A DNA stretch of 8,779 bases from contig NZ_JAIQUM010000127.1 of assembly GCF_020075705.1 (NCBI RefSeq), positions 1-8,779 on the forward strand, in the 5' to 3' direction. The notes below the pieces were generated by a model. The model was not told the DNA's origin and did not search any database. It saw nothing but the letters and a program-made list of their open reading frames with translations. The position numbers and the translations under genes were made by a program. The number at the start of each line of letters is the position of its first letter. The stretch's first letter is position 1. Below are positions 1 through 6,380 of this stretch, piece after piece. This stretch comes from Metabacillus rhizolycopersici. Its GTDB lineage: Bacteria > Bacillota > Bacilli > Bacillales > Bacillaceae.

Positions 1-3
1 GTA

Positions 4-110
4 TCGTCCATAATCATGATTTATTGTCAGAACTTGAGATTTTTTGTCCAAGCTCAAGGTTTTATTGTCTGGTTTTGAATTTTATTGTCCGAAATCACCA
101 AGGTATCGAC
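4..110. repeat. Degenerate tandem repeat, 20-21 bp period
   Basis: The pentamer TTGTC, or the variants TCGTC and TCGAC, begins at 4, 24, 44, 65, 85 and 106, so the spacing is 20, 20, 21, 20 and 21 bp. Between these anchors the units share a loose pattern: TTGTC, then GAAC or AAGC, then TTGAG-like, then a T-rich end. The period is about two DNA helical turns. The array continues off the left edge of the window, so total copy number is unknown. No open frame with coding character goes with it. It could be a protein-binding array or a dispersed intergenic repeat; the sequence does not decide. Confidence 0.55.
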
Positions 111-171
111 CAACCTTCAATTTTCGATATATTTTTCGTCCCGCTCTGTAACTGCTGTTAATCTTTTTATG

Positions 172-202
172 TTTAAAAACAACAATCTTTTAGAAAAGAG
201 CC
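172..202 (+). repeat. 31-bp dispersed repeat, copy A
   Basis: This copy begins TTTAAAAACAACAATCTTT and ends GAAAAGAGCC. The same 31 bases occur in reverse complement at 6960-6990 with two mismatches in the middle (TA here, AC there). It lies in non-coding sequence downstream of the aminotransferase terminator. From memory, sequences of this kind recur between genes in Bacillus genomes, but I cannot check that here. Confidence 0.6.
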
Positions 203-273
203 TAAAGCAAAAAAAGAATAAGAATACTTTTTCCTTCTTGTATTCTTCAACTAATTGGCCGGATTGTGATACG

Positions 274-314
274 AAAAAAATCCCCACCATCTTCCTTTCC
301 GATGGTGGGGATTT
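274..314 (-). terminator. Rho-independent terminator of the aminotransferase gene
   Basis: A perfect 14-bp stem pairs 278-291 with 301-314 (AAATCCCCACCATC and its complement) around a 9-base loop. Read on the minus strand it is followed by an uninterrupted T run (complement of 274-280). It lies 17 bases past the stop codon of the minus-strand aminotransferase, so it ends that transcript. Confidence 0.92.
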
Positions 315-331
315 CATCCGTTCATGTTCAA

Positions 332-1627
332 TTATTTCTGTAGATCAGCTGCACCTTTAGCAATCAGATCGAATAATTCTGCAATGTCATCTTCTTCTAC
401 ACAAGAGAAGGCGATGCGTAGATCTGTGGAGTTGTTTGAGATGGTTCCTACTCCGTATTTGTCTAATAGGTGTACGCGAAGTTCTTCAGCGTTAATGTTG
501 TTTAATTTTAGGCACATAAAGTAGCCAGAATTAAATGGATAGTACGTCCAGTATTTTTTGTATTCTTCGTTTGCAAGTACTTCTTTTGTTTTTACTGCTC
601 TACTTTTCATTAGCTCGAATTTTTGTTGTTTTTCTACTTTAAATTCTTCTGATTGTAATGATTGTAGAATGATTGATTGAGAAGGGTGTGAACCGCTTGA
701 AATGGTTCCTCTGATGATCCCCTTTGTTTTTTGTTCTAACGCGTTTCGAATAGCAGCGCTTTTGCTAGCATATGTGATGAAGCCAACGCGGAATCCCCAT
801 ACGTAGTTTTCTTTTGTCGCTCCATCAACTTTAATTGCAAGGATGCGCGGGTGAGCGTCTGCTAATAAGCTAAAGATCGATTCTTTTATTGAATCCTCAT
901 AGAATAATCCGAAATAGGCATCATCAATCAATGCGATCACATTTAAACCGTCCTCAGCTGCTTCCTTCAGCACTGCGGCAATTTCCTGAGCTTCTGATTC
1001 AAGTGGAGTGTAGCCAGTCGGATTATTCGGGAAGTTTAATAAAACAACGACTTTTCCAGCTGATTTTTGTGATTGAATGGCTTCCTTCAGCCCATCTACG
1101 TTAAAACCGTTTGCCTCATTGAATAAAGGATACGTTGTTACTGTAGCACCACGACGGACTTTAAATGTGATGTTGTAATTCCCCCAATAATGATCAGGTA
1201 AAATAATGGGAGTGCCCTCGTCGACAAATAAGTCTGCAACAATGCTTAAACCATGTGTAAGTGCATTTGTGACAACTGGTGTGCCAACGATTTCCTCATT
1301 TAAATTTGGACTATCTGCGAGAATTTTTTGCTTCCAAGCGTTTCGTAGCTCTTCTTTACCTTGTGGTGGTGCGTATGGAAAAAGATCCTTAGGTGCTACT
1401 CGATCTCCGAACATGTCTTGAATATGTTGAAAATGCATCGGTTGATTGTTTTCCGTTGCAATCCCGATCGTTGCATTAAAGCGATGTGCCTTTTTGCCAG
1501 CCTCAGCAGATTGGCTTAAAATACCTTTTGGATAAAACATTTCTTTTCCTAGCTGGGACAACATTGTGTAGACAAATTCGTTGTCTTCTTTAATTGAATT
1601 ATTAAGTGCTTGTGCTAATTCATTCAT
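332..1627 (-). CDS. Class I/II PLP-dependent aminotransferase
   Basis: This is a 431-residue fold-type I aminotransferase and should be a soluble cytoplasmic enzyme moving an amino group between an amino acid and a 2-oxo acid. The landmarks are in order: the PNNPTG motif at residues 200-205, the cofactor-ring Asp region IDDAYFG at 234-240, the likely Schiff-base lysine K272 in GATKENYVWGFRVGF with R280 in the phosphate-binding part, and the carboxylate-binding arginine R404 in TDLRIAF. The length is slightly above the usual 390-400 because of an extended N terminus. The ATG at 1627-1625 is preceded by AAAGGTGG at 1644-1637, 9 bases away. It stands alone, divergent from cls, with its own terminator. 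The substrate cannot be read from the sequence; aspartate- or aromatic-type specificity are both possible. Confidence 0.93.
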   Translation of the reverse strand: MNELAQALNNSIKEDNEFVYTMLSQLGKEMFYPKGILSQSAEAGKKAHRFNATIGIATENNQPMHFQHIQDMFGDRVAPKDLFPYAPPQGKEELRNAWKQKILADSPNLNEEIVGTPVVTNALTHGLSIVADLFVDEGTPIILPDHYWGNYNITFKVRRGATVTTYPLFNEANGFNVDGLKEAIQSQKSAGKVVVLLNFPNNPTGYTPLESEAQEIAAVLKEAAEDGLNVIALIDDAYFGLFYEDSIKESIFSLLADAHPRILAIKVDGATKENYVWGFRVGFITYASKSAAIRNALEQKTKGIIRGTISSGSHPSQSIILQSLQSEEFKVEKQQKFELMKSRAVKTKEVLANEEYKKYWTYYPFNSGYFMCLKLNNINAEELRVHLLDKYGVGTISNNSTDLRIAFSCVEEDDIAELFDLIAKGAADLQK

Positions 1628-1680
1628 TGTCGATTTCCACCTTTATAGTAAAAAAATATTTTGAAAATTCACTAATGGAT

Positions 1681-1689
1681 ATTTTATCA
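1681..1689 (-). promoter_or_regulatory. Possible extended -10 promoter of the aminotransferase gene
   Basis: On the minus strand TGATAAAAT reads as an extended -10 (TG, one base, TAAAAT), about 50 bases before the start codon. No good -35 hexamer is seen at 17 bases. Upstream lie two identical copies of TGAGAATAAT (minus strand, 1707-1698 and 1733-1724) that could be binding sites for a regulator. Confidence 0.35.
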
Positions 1690-1697
1690 TACTAAAG

Positions 1698-1733
1698 ATT
1701 ATTCTCACAGAGCATACGGTAAAATTATTCTCA
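1698..1733 (-). repeat. Two direct TGAGAATAAT repeats upstream of the aminotransferase
   Basis: The ten bases ATTATTCTCA occur at 1698-1707 and 1724-1733 on the plus strand, 26 bp apart start to start, and the similarity extends a few bases further. Read toward the aminotransferase they are TGAGAATAAT. The first half resembles the arm of a Fur-type box (TGATAAT) but the second arm is poor. They lie between divergent genes, so either gene could be the target. Confidence 0.4.
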
Positions 1734-1841
1734 AAAACGTTTAAATGCAGTCTACTTACGGGAAGGTTCAATTAAAGGTATACTTAAACTAATATATGGA
1801 AGCTTTAGTTTCGATAAAAATAATACGAGTGAGGAACATTC

Positions 1842-3290
1842 ATGAATATTGTGGCAATATTAGCTGGATTTATTTATTTTTTAAATATGGTATTTGCAGT
1901 AATTTTAATTTTTCGAGAACGTAGAAGTGCCGGTTCATCTTGGGCATGGTTACTTGTGTTATTTTTCATCCCACTGCTAGGCTTTTTATTATATCTCCTT
2001 TTTGGGCAAAACTTAAGTCGGTATCATATGTTTCAATGGGAGGGACGGAAAAGGCTTGGTATTGAAAAATTATTAAGTGAACAGGTAGAACAAATAGGCA
2101 ATGATACGTTTGCCTATTTGAATCGAACAGCAAGAGATTACAGACAGCTTATGTACATGCATTTGATCAATAACGACGCTGTGTTGACCGAAAACAATCA
2201 GATTGATGTGATGACAGATGGGAAGGAGAAATTTGAAAAGCTATTAGATGATATCGACCATGCCAAGGATCATATCCATCTTCAGTATTATATCTTAAAA
2301 AAGGATCAGTTAGGAAAGCGGCTTGTTGCGGCGTTAACAAAAAAGGCGAAGCAAGGAGTTAAGGTAAGAGTCCTGTATGATGACCTAGGCTCTAGAGGAT
2401 TACGGTCATCCTTTTTTAAAGAACTAAAAGCAGCAGGCGGAGAAGTCGAAGTGTTTTTTCCATCAAAGCTAAGGTTGATTAATTTACGACTTAACTATCG
2501 TAATCATCGTAAACTTGTCATCATCGATGGTCAGGTTGGTTATGTTGGGGGCTTTAATGTTGGTGATGAATACTTAGGTCTTGATCCTAAATTTGGTTAT
2601 TGGCGTGATACTCACTTAAGGATTCAAGGCTTAGCGGTATACGCGATTCAAACTCGGTTTATTTTAGATTGGAATCAAGCAAGTGATAAAGGCGATATTT
2701 CATACGTACAAGAGCATTTTCCAGAGCCTGTCTTAACAGGAAACAGCACGATTCAAATCGTTACGAGTGGTCCTGATTCAGAGTGGGAGCAGATAAAACT
2801 CGGCTATATTAAATTGATTTCAATGGCAAAAAAAACAATTTGTATTCAAACGCCGTACTTTATTCCAGATGCAAGTGTGTTAGACGCCTTGAAAATTGCC
2901 TGCTTATCAGGAGTAGACGTCGTCCTCATGATTCCAAATAAACCGGATCATCCGTTTGTCTATTGGGCAACATTGTCCTATATTGGTGAATTGTTAAGCT
3001 TTGGTGGCCGCGTCTACATATATGACAATGGATTCATTCATGCGAAAACGATTGTGATTGATCATGAGATTTCATCTGTTGGTACAGCGAATATTGATGT
3101 GAGAAGCTTTAAATTAAATTTTGAAGTTAATGCGTTTATTTATGACCAAGAGATTGCTGAAAAGCTTGATGAGGCCTTCAGAGAGGATGTTGCGTTATCG
3201 AGGGAGCTTACGTTGGACGATTATAATCAGCGTTCAAAGCGGATTCGATTTAAGGAATCGATTTCTCGATTGCTTTCACCAATTTTATAG
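1842..3290 (+). CDS. cls: Cardiolipin synthase, phospholipase D superfamily
   Basis: This membrane enzyme joins two phosphatidylglycerol molecules into cardiolipin plus glycerol. It has 482 residues, the usual length for Bacillus-type cardiolipin synthases. Two N-terminal membrane segments (about 2-24 and 32-54) precede two phospholipase D domains. The first HKD motif is H222-K224-D229 in NHRKLVIIDG, followed by GGFNVGDEY; the second is H400-K402-D407 in FIHAKTIVID, followed by GTANIDVRS. All catalytic residues are present, so it should be active. The ATG at 1842 follows GTGAGG (1829-1834) with 7 bases between. It is apparently monocistronic; the next plus-strand gene is 500 bases away. A TATACT at 1779-1784 could be a -10 box but lacks a convincing -35. 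Genomes of this group often carry several cls paralogues, so the exact paralogue is uncertain. Confidence 0.96.
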   Translation: MNIVAILAGFIYFLNMVFAVILIFRERRSAGSSWAWLLVLFFIPLLGFLLYLLFGQNLSRYHMFQWEGRKRLGIEKLLSEQVEQIGNDTFAYLNRTARDYRQLMYMHLINNDAVLTENNQIDVMTDGKEKFEKLLDDIDHAKDHIHLQYYILKKDQLGKRLVAALTKKAKQGVKVRVLYDDLGSRGLRSSFFKELKAAGGEVEVFFPSKLRLINLRLNYRNHRKLVIIDGQVGYVGGFNVGDEYLGLDPKFGYWRDTHLRIQGLAVYAIQTRFILDWNQASDKGDISYVQEHFPEPVLTGNSTIQIVTSGPDSEWEQIKLGYIKLISMAKKTICIQTPYFIPDASVLDALKIACLSGVDVVLMIPNKPDHPFVYWATLSYIGELLSFGGRVYIYDNGFIHAKTIVIDHEISSVGTANIDVRSFKLNFEVNAFIYDQEIAEKLDEAFREDVALSRELTLDDYNQRSKRIRFKESISRLLSPIL

Positions 3291-3334
3291 GAAAGTGAGC
3301 TCTATGAATAATTGATTTTAGCATAACGTACCTT

Positions 3335-3377
3335 GGAAAAAAGAAAGGGGGAAGGGGGATTGCCTTTCCTCTTTCTT
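3335..3377 (-). terminator. Hairpin terminator between cls and the broken minus-strand gene
   Basis: Bases 3341-3355 pair with 3363-3377 over 15 positions, two of them G-T, around a 7-base loop. On the minus strand the stem is followed by TTTTTT (complement of 3335-3340), the layout of a terminator for transcription coming from 3539. On the plus strand there is no T run, but the hairpin lies 50 bases past the cls stop and might also slow that transcript. Confidence 0.75.
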
Positions 3378-3384
3378 GATATCG

Positions 3385-3539
3385 TTACTTGTAGAGTGGG
3401 CGAGATCTGATAATTTCGGCTATTAACGTAAGAACAGCGGCAGATATAATGATGCAATGGAAGAATAATAAGGCCTTTTTAATGCTTTCTTATCAGGTTT
3501 CCAAGACATTGGATAATGATCAAATGAATTAACTGGCAT
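3385..3539 (-). pseudogene. Stub of a MocR/GntR-type regulator joined to a membrane-like tail
   Basis: A 38-codon frame runs from ATG 3539-3537 to the stop at 3423-3425, with AGAGGTG (3551-3545) as ribosome binding site. Residues 12-31 read SWKPDKKALKRPYYSSIASL. This fits the pattern W-x-P, then P-x-Y-x-x-I-A, that opens the winged-helix domain of MocR-type (GntR plus aminotransferase-like) regulators, which are normally over 450 residues. Everything after it is missing. In the next frame the same DNA reads KKALLFFHCIIISAAVLTLI and continues through AEIIRSRPLYK to a stop at 3387-3385, only 8 bases before the terminator; that tail looks like a C-terminal membrane segment. Either a deletion fused a regulator start to the end of another gene, or a one-base frameshift at the AAAAA run split a 51-residue membrane protein. 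I favour the first, because a flanking palindrome also precedes azlC. Confidence 0.5.
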
Positions 3540-3562
3540 ACTTTCACCTCTACTATCATATT

Positions 3563-3589
3563 CCATACAATCATATCATTATTGTATGG
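3563..3589. promoter_or_regulatory. Palindromic operator 1, before the broken regulator
   Basis: CCATACAAT (3563-3571) and ATTGTATGG (3581-3589) form a 9-bp perfect inverted repeat with a 9-base centre. It lies 24 bases upstream of the minus-strand start codon at 3539, where an autoregulatory site would sit. The same arms recur at 3711-3738 before azlC. Repeats of this size with TACAAT half-sites are consistent with a dimeric MocR/GntR-type regulator. Confidence 0.65.
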
Positions 3590-3658
3590 GTAAAATACGT
3601 TGTGGGTTTGAAAATGTGACGTTCGACAAGTCGATTTTATAGAGAAAATATCTATTAT

Positions 3659-3690
3659 GCCCCCACTTATCAAAGTGAGGGCAATTTTTT
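3659..3690 (+). terminator. Orphan plus-strand terminator or attenuator upstream of azlC
   Basis: GCCCCCACTT (3659-3668) pairs with AAGTGAGGGC (3673-3682), with one mismatch and a 4-base loop, followed by AA and TTTTTT (3685-3690). No plus-strand gene lies between cls, which ends 370 bases upstream, and this hairpin. It may be a remnant of a lost gene, or an attenuator if a promoter lies near 3600. The azlC operator comes after it. Confidence 0.7.
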
Positions 3691-3698
3691 CATATAAA

Positions 3699-3741
3699 GA
3701 TAATTGTAATCCATACAATTATCTTATTTATTGTATGGATT
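3699..3741. promoter_or_regulatory. Palindromic operator 2, before azlC
   Basis: Two overlapping palindromes share one half-site. AATCCATACAAT (3708-3719) and ATTGTATGGATT (3730-3741) form 12-bp arms with a 10-base centre; GATAATTGTA (3699-3708) and TACAATTATC (3714-3723) form 10-bp arms with a 5-base centre. The result is three ATTGTA/TACAAT half-sites in a row, 48 bases upstream of the azlC start. The arms match operator 1, so one regulator probably bound both. MocR proteins such as GabR are known to use repeated half-sites. Confidence 0.65.
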
Positions 3742-3788
3742 TTGTGTGTTATTAATTAATACAAAGCTAACTATCAGGAAGTGAACAT

Positions 3789-4502
3789 ATGAAAAAAAGA
3801 AATCAAATAATAATTGCATTTCGTACGGCTTTCCCATATACATTCCCTATATTTGCAGGTTTTGTATTCTTGGGAATCGCTTATGGAATCTATATGAATT
3901 CATTAGGTTTCAGTGCAATTTATCCAATTTTAATGAGTCTAACAATATTTGCAGGATCAATGGAGTTTGTTGCAGCGAATTTATTGATCGGATCATTCAA
4001 TCCGATTAATGCTCTTCTTTTAACTTTGATGGTGAATGCACGACATTTGTTTTATGGCATTTCAATGCTGGATAAGTATAGGGGAACGGGAAAGAAAAAG
4101 TTGTATATGATTTATGGACTTTGCGACGAAGCTTTTGCTATCAATAGTACCATTAATGTACCGAAGAATGTCGATAAGGGGTGGGTTATGTTTTTCGTAA
4201 CGCTGCTCAACCATACCTATTGGGTACTAGGAGCAACGATTGGCGGTATTTTTGGTTCTGTTATCAAGTTTAATACTGAAGGGCTTGATTTTGTTATGAC
4301 TGCTCTCTTTGTTGTAATCTTTATTGAACAGTGGATGAAGGAAGAAAAACATCTTAGTCCACTTGTAGGGCTTGGGGCTTCAATTGTTTGTCTAATTATT
4401 TTTGGGGGAAACAATTTCATTATCCCTGCTATGATTGCAATTTTGGGGCTGCTTACCTTATCTAGAAAGTCATTGGAGAAAGTTGAGGTTGAATCTATAT
4501 GA
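3789..4502 (+). CDS. azlC: AzlC family branched-chain amino acid exporter, large subunit
   Basis: This 237-residue polytopic membrane protein is the larger half of an AzlC/AzlD (BrnF/BrnE-like) exporter that moves branched-chain amino acids, and in some members methionine or analogues, out of the cell. Family landmarks are the Gly-rich [12 protein letters not shown] at 26-36, the FAGSMEF segment at 54-60, and the conserved [10 protein letters not shown] at 81-90. Hydrophobic stretches follow at about 133-157, 165-181, 193-206 and 208-225. The ATG at 3789 follows AGGAAGTG (3776-3783). Its stop overlaps the azlD start in ATGA. The palindromic operator just upstream suggests control by the now-broken divergent regulator. 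Substrate specificity is inferred from the family only. Confidence 0.93.
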   Translation: MKKRNQIIIAFRTAFPYTFPIFAGFVFLGIAYGIYMNSLGFSAIYPILMSLTIFAGSMEFVAANLLIGSFNPINALLLTLMVNARHLFYGISMLDKYRGTGKKKLYMIYGLCDEAFAINSTINVPKNVDKGWVMFFVTLLNHTYWVLGATIGGIFGSVIKFNTEGLDFVMTALFVVIFIEQWMKEEKHLSPLVGLGASIVCLIIFGGNNFIIPAMIAILGLLTLSRKSLEKVEVESI

Positions 4503-4831
4503 CCATGAATTTAACACAGCAGATTATTATGATTGCAATGGTTGTTTTAGGTACAATGTTCACAAGGTTTCTTCCATTCATTCTTTTCCCATCGGGCAAA
4601 CCCACACCAAAGTATGTACAGTATCTCGGTAATGTGCTGCCGTCGGCGGTAATTGGGCTTTTGGTCATTTATTGTTTTAAGGATGTGAGTTTATTATATG
4701 GAAGTCATGGTATCCCTGAACTTATTGCAGTGGCAGTTGTTGCACTGCTTCACTTTTGGAAGAGGAAGATGCTCCTCTCCATAGCAGGGGGAACGATTGT
4801 TTATATGATTTTGGTGCAATTGATTTTCTAA
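4499..4831 (+). CDS. azlD: AzlD family branched-chain amino acid exporter, small subunit
   Basis: A 110-residue membrane protein with about four hydrophobic segments (6-30, 44-60, 72-86, 92-109) that partners AzlC. The conserved TRFLPF at 22-27 and LPSAVIGLL at 47-55 are typical of AzlD. The start overlaps the azlC stop by four bases (ATGA), indicating translational coupling and a one-to-one complex. GAGG at 4485-4488 is 10 bases upstream; the second ATG at 4505 is less well placed. No clear terminator follows directly, so transcription may run on through the decayed sigma-factor gene to the terminator at 5183-5214. Confidence 0.92.
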   Translation: MTMNLTQQIIMIAMVVLGTMFTRFLPFILFPSGKPTPKYVQYLGNVLPSAVIGLLVIYCFKDVSLLYGSHGIPELIAVAVVALLHFWKRKMLLSIAGGTIVYMILVQLIF

Positions 4832-4840
4832 CTAATTGGC

Positions 4841-5167
4841 ATAGACCATTGCTCCATCATTGTTTCTAATCCTTACATTAAAGCTTTCATATCTATTTTT
4901 TCAACATGGCTAACTAGAATTTTAAGCAATACTGCAATGGATTATATTAAAGGGAAAAAATAAAGTAATTCCCATCGAATAAGATTCAATGGAGAAAATG
5001 GAATCTTTTTATAGCTTAGATTCAGAAGGGAAATTAGTCTTATTTCAAGCAATAGAACAATTAGATGAGAAGTACAAGACATTCGTTGTTCTTAGATATT
5101 ATAAAGATCTGTCGGTAAAACAAATTTAAAAAGTCGATTCCTTAATGTATTATCAAGACCTCAATAA
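4841..5167 (+). pseudogene. Decayed ECF sigma factor (sigma-70 family)
   Basis: Three pieces in different frames line up with an extracytoplasmic-function sigma factor. Bases 4841-4963 encode FSTWLTRILSNTAMDY then IKGKK and a stop, matching the end of region 2 (F-x-T-W-L-x-x-I-x-x-N-x-x-x-D). Bases 4989-5129, in another frame, encode LDEKYKTFVVLRYY then KDLSVKQI and a stop, matching the first half of region 4. Bases 5123-5167, in a third frame, encode LKSRFLNVLSRPQ and a stop, matching the usual gene end (V-K-S-R-L-x-x-A). The start of the protein and the recognition helix between SVKQI and LKSR are missing, so it cannot bind a -35 element. An intact gene would be about 160-180 residues. No anti-sigma gene is nearby. 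Confidence 0.75.
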
Positions 5168-5244
5168 TAAAAAGTTTGATCAAAAATCCTGCGTTGATAT
5201 GCAGGATTTTTTTTGTTCCGTAATCGGGTCATATTGTTGAATAA
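5164..5244 (+). repeat. Diverged intergenic repeat, copy X
   Basis: From ATAATAAAAAG to the TTGTTGAATAA end this stretch aligns with 6237-6316, by eye at roughly two-thirds identity. The shared landmarks, in order, are ATAATAAA, GTTTGATCA, AATCCTG, an A/T-rich segment, TTCCG, AATCGGG (here) or AATTGGG, and a loosely similar A/T-rich end. In this copy the AATCCTG part forms the terminator at 5183-5214; in the other copy that hairpin is lost. Confidence 0.5.
5183..5214 (+). terminator. Rho-independent terminator after the decayed sigma-factor gene
   Basis: AAAATCCTGC (5183-5192) pairs perfectly with GCAGGATTTT (5201-5210) around an 8-base loop, and the T run covers 5207-5214. It follows the last sigma-factor fragment by 15 bases, so it is probably that gene's original terminator and now the first clear terminator after azlCD. 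Confidence 0.88.
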
Positions 5245-5363
5245 CACCTAGATATATAGGTTAAAGTTTAGAAGAGATTGTGAAGTTTTCGATACAAGAA
5301 CGGATAATTGTATAAAAGTTATTCTTAAACCATAAATTAAAACATTTGGTCAATAAGCTTCAT

Positions 5364-5411
5364 AAAAAAGAGAGATCTTTAACTATTCTAGTAATTAGAG
5401 GCTTTCTCTTT
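5364..5411. terminator. Long imperfect hairpin, possible terminator
   Basis: AAAGAGA (5367-5373) pairs with TCTCTTT (5405-5411), and inside it CTTTAACTA (5377-5385) pairs with TAATTAGAG (5392-5400), with one mismatch and one G-T pair, around a 6-base loop. On the minus strand it is followed by a few T's. It could back up the terminator of the DUF3231 gene or be left from a lost gene. Confidence 0.45.
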
Positions 5412-5530
5412 AGTCAAGACTTTAAACATAGCAAATAAAACAAGGGACATTTATTATGAAGAAAGGGACAGAGAAGGGAATAATAATCAATTACTATTTA
5501 ATGAATGGTACCAGTTACTTTAAAAATGAA

Positions 5531-5561
5531 AAGGGAGCAGGATAAAATTCCGTCTCCCCTT
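5531..5561 (-). terminator. Probable terminator of the DUF3231 gene
   Basis: AAGGGAG (5531-5537) can pair with CTCCCCTT (5554-5561) with one bulged C. Read on the minus strand the hairpin is followed by TTTTCATTTTT. It begins about 20 bases past the stop codon of the minus-strand gene at 5580. Confidence 0.55.
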
Positions 5562-5579
5562 ATACCAGTTAAAAATTAA

Positions 5580-6092
5580 TTAACAATCTTCTGCTTTATA
5601 ATGATGTAATGGAGGTGGAACTAGCCATCCTTTTTCTTTATTTAGACGAAGAACTTTAGCTCCAAGTGCTGCCTTTTGAATATGAAACTGCCCAAACATC
5701 ATAGCAATATCTTCTCTAATGGATTGCCCTATAATCGTACTACACGATACTAATCCTGCTGCAATGTTTGTCGAAAGCATAGCAGCTATTTCAGGGTCTG
5801 CAAAGCGTGCTCCAGCTGGAATATCATCTAAGCATGCATTAGGTCGTTCAGGTGGTGATGGTGGTAAACCTACTCCATTCGCTTTTAATAAAGTTTCAAT
5901 TTGTTTGATTTCTTGTTGTCCACCCTCAATTGCTTCCTTCAGTAATTTCTGTAAATCTTCATCACCTGCATGGTTTAGGTGAGTTTGATAACCTGCAATT
6001 ATCCCCTTAGCCGTTAAGAGAAACGACCAGGTGCTAAATACTTCCCCATAATGCATAGGTTCATCTGTTGGATTTCCACTTAAAATTCCCAT
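5580..6092 (-). CDS. DUF3231 family protein
   Basis: A 170-residue protein from MGILSGNP to the C-terminal KGWLVPPPLHHYKAEDC. The hallmarks EPMHYGEVFSTWSFLL, AGYQTHLNHAGD, LPPSPPERP, GARFADPEIAAMLS and REDIAMMFGQFH fit DUF3231, a helical, possibly ferritin-like family of unknown function common in Bacillaceae and often associated with spores; the function is not established. I chose the ATG at 6092-6090 because, as I recall the family, members start MGILSG and AGGAGG lies 6 bases upstream. An in-frame ATG at 6116-6114 also has an excellent AGGAGG (6130-6125, 8 bases) and would add MNLIRRIT, giving 178 residues. A sporulation-type promoter is possible at 6151-6181. The gene stands alone and converges on azlCD and the sigma-factor remnant. 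Confidence 0.88.
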   Translation of the reverse strand: MGILSGNPTDEPMHYGEVFSTWSFLLTAKGIIAGYQTHLNHAGDEDLQKLLKEAIEGGQQEIKQIETLLKANGVGLPPSPPERPNACLDDIPAGARFADPEIAAMLSTNIAAGLVSCSTIIGQSIREDIAMMFGQFHIQKAALGAKVLRLNKEKGWLVPPPLHHYKAEDC

Positions 6093-6150
6093 TGTAATCC
6101 TCCTAATCAAATTCATATTTAGTGCCTCCTTTCGCCAAAGCACATATCTT

Positions 6151-6181
6151 TATCATTCTCCTTTTGCAGCTTATTAATTCA
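6151..6181 (-). promoter_or_regulatory. Possible forespore sigma-G/F-type promoter of the DUF3231 gene
   Basis: On the minus strand TGAATT (6181-6176) and AATGATA (6157-6151) are separated by 18 bases. This is close to the forespore consensus TGAATA, 17-18 bases, CATNNTA, with one mismatch in each box. Transcription would start near 6144, just upstream of both AGGAGG sites. The match is suggestive only. Confidence 0.33.
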
Positions 6182-6236
6182 GTATTGTGTGGCTTCGTAA
6201 TAAAGCCCGATCATTAATAAAAATGTCTAATTGTTT

Positions 6237-6316
6237 ATAATAAAGTTTGATCAGGAATCCTGTTTTAAAATGTATAATTTTCCTTATTCCGCAATTGGGC
6301 TATTTAATAGAGTAAT
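6237..6316 (+). repeat. Diverged intergenic repeat, copy Y
   Basis: This aligns with 5164-5244: ATAATAAAGTTTGATCA, then AATCCTG, an A/T-rich segment, TTCCGCAATTGGGC. The hairpin that makes the other copy a terminator is destroyed here. A further fragment, AATAAAGCCCGATCA at 6199-6213, resembles AATAAAGTTTGATCA at 6239-6253, 40 bp apart, suggesting repeated insertion or duplication of this sequence type. Confidence 0.5.
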
Positions 6317-6380
6317 CAGGAAATCTCAAAAGAGTATCAAATTGGTAATTATCTAGGGATTTCCACTAAACATATGCAGG

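Larger units (their letters stand above)
5215..5579. other. Gene-poor spacer before the DUF3231 gene
   Basis: No protein gene is supported here. The stretch holds the tail of repeat copy X, a long imperfect hairpin at 5364-5411, and a minus-strand terminator-like hairpin at 5531-5561. A 29-codon plus-strand frame at 5456-5545 has a weak AAGGGA site but runs into the convergent terminator and is not recognised. Confidence 0.5.

Noticed and set aside
85..360. 91-codon plus-strand open frame
   Set aside because: It runs through the tandem repeat, the dispersed repeat and the whole aminotransferase terminator, and its translation looks like non-coding A/T-rich DNA.
3121..3315. 64-codon frame at the end of cls
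   Set aside because: Shadow of the cls coding sequence in another frame.
3479..3718. 79-codon minus-strand open frame
   Set aside because: It covers both operators and the orphan terminator and has no ribosome binding site; the stub at 3539 in another frame has a good one.
5456..5545. 29-codon plus-strand frame with AAGGGA upstream
   Set aside because: Weak site, unrecognised product, and overlap with the convergent terminator hairpin; possible but unsupported.
6093..6143. GTG start at 6143 for the DUF3231 gene
   Set aside because: It would place the best AGGAGG inside the coding sequence and has no binding site of its own.
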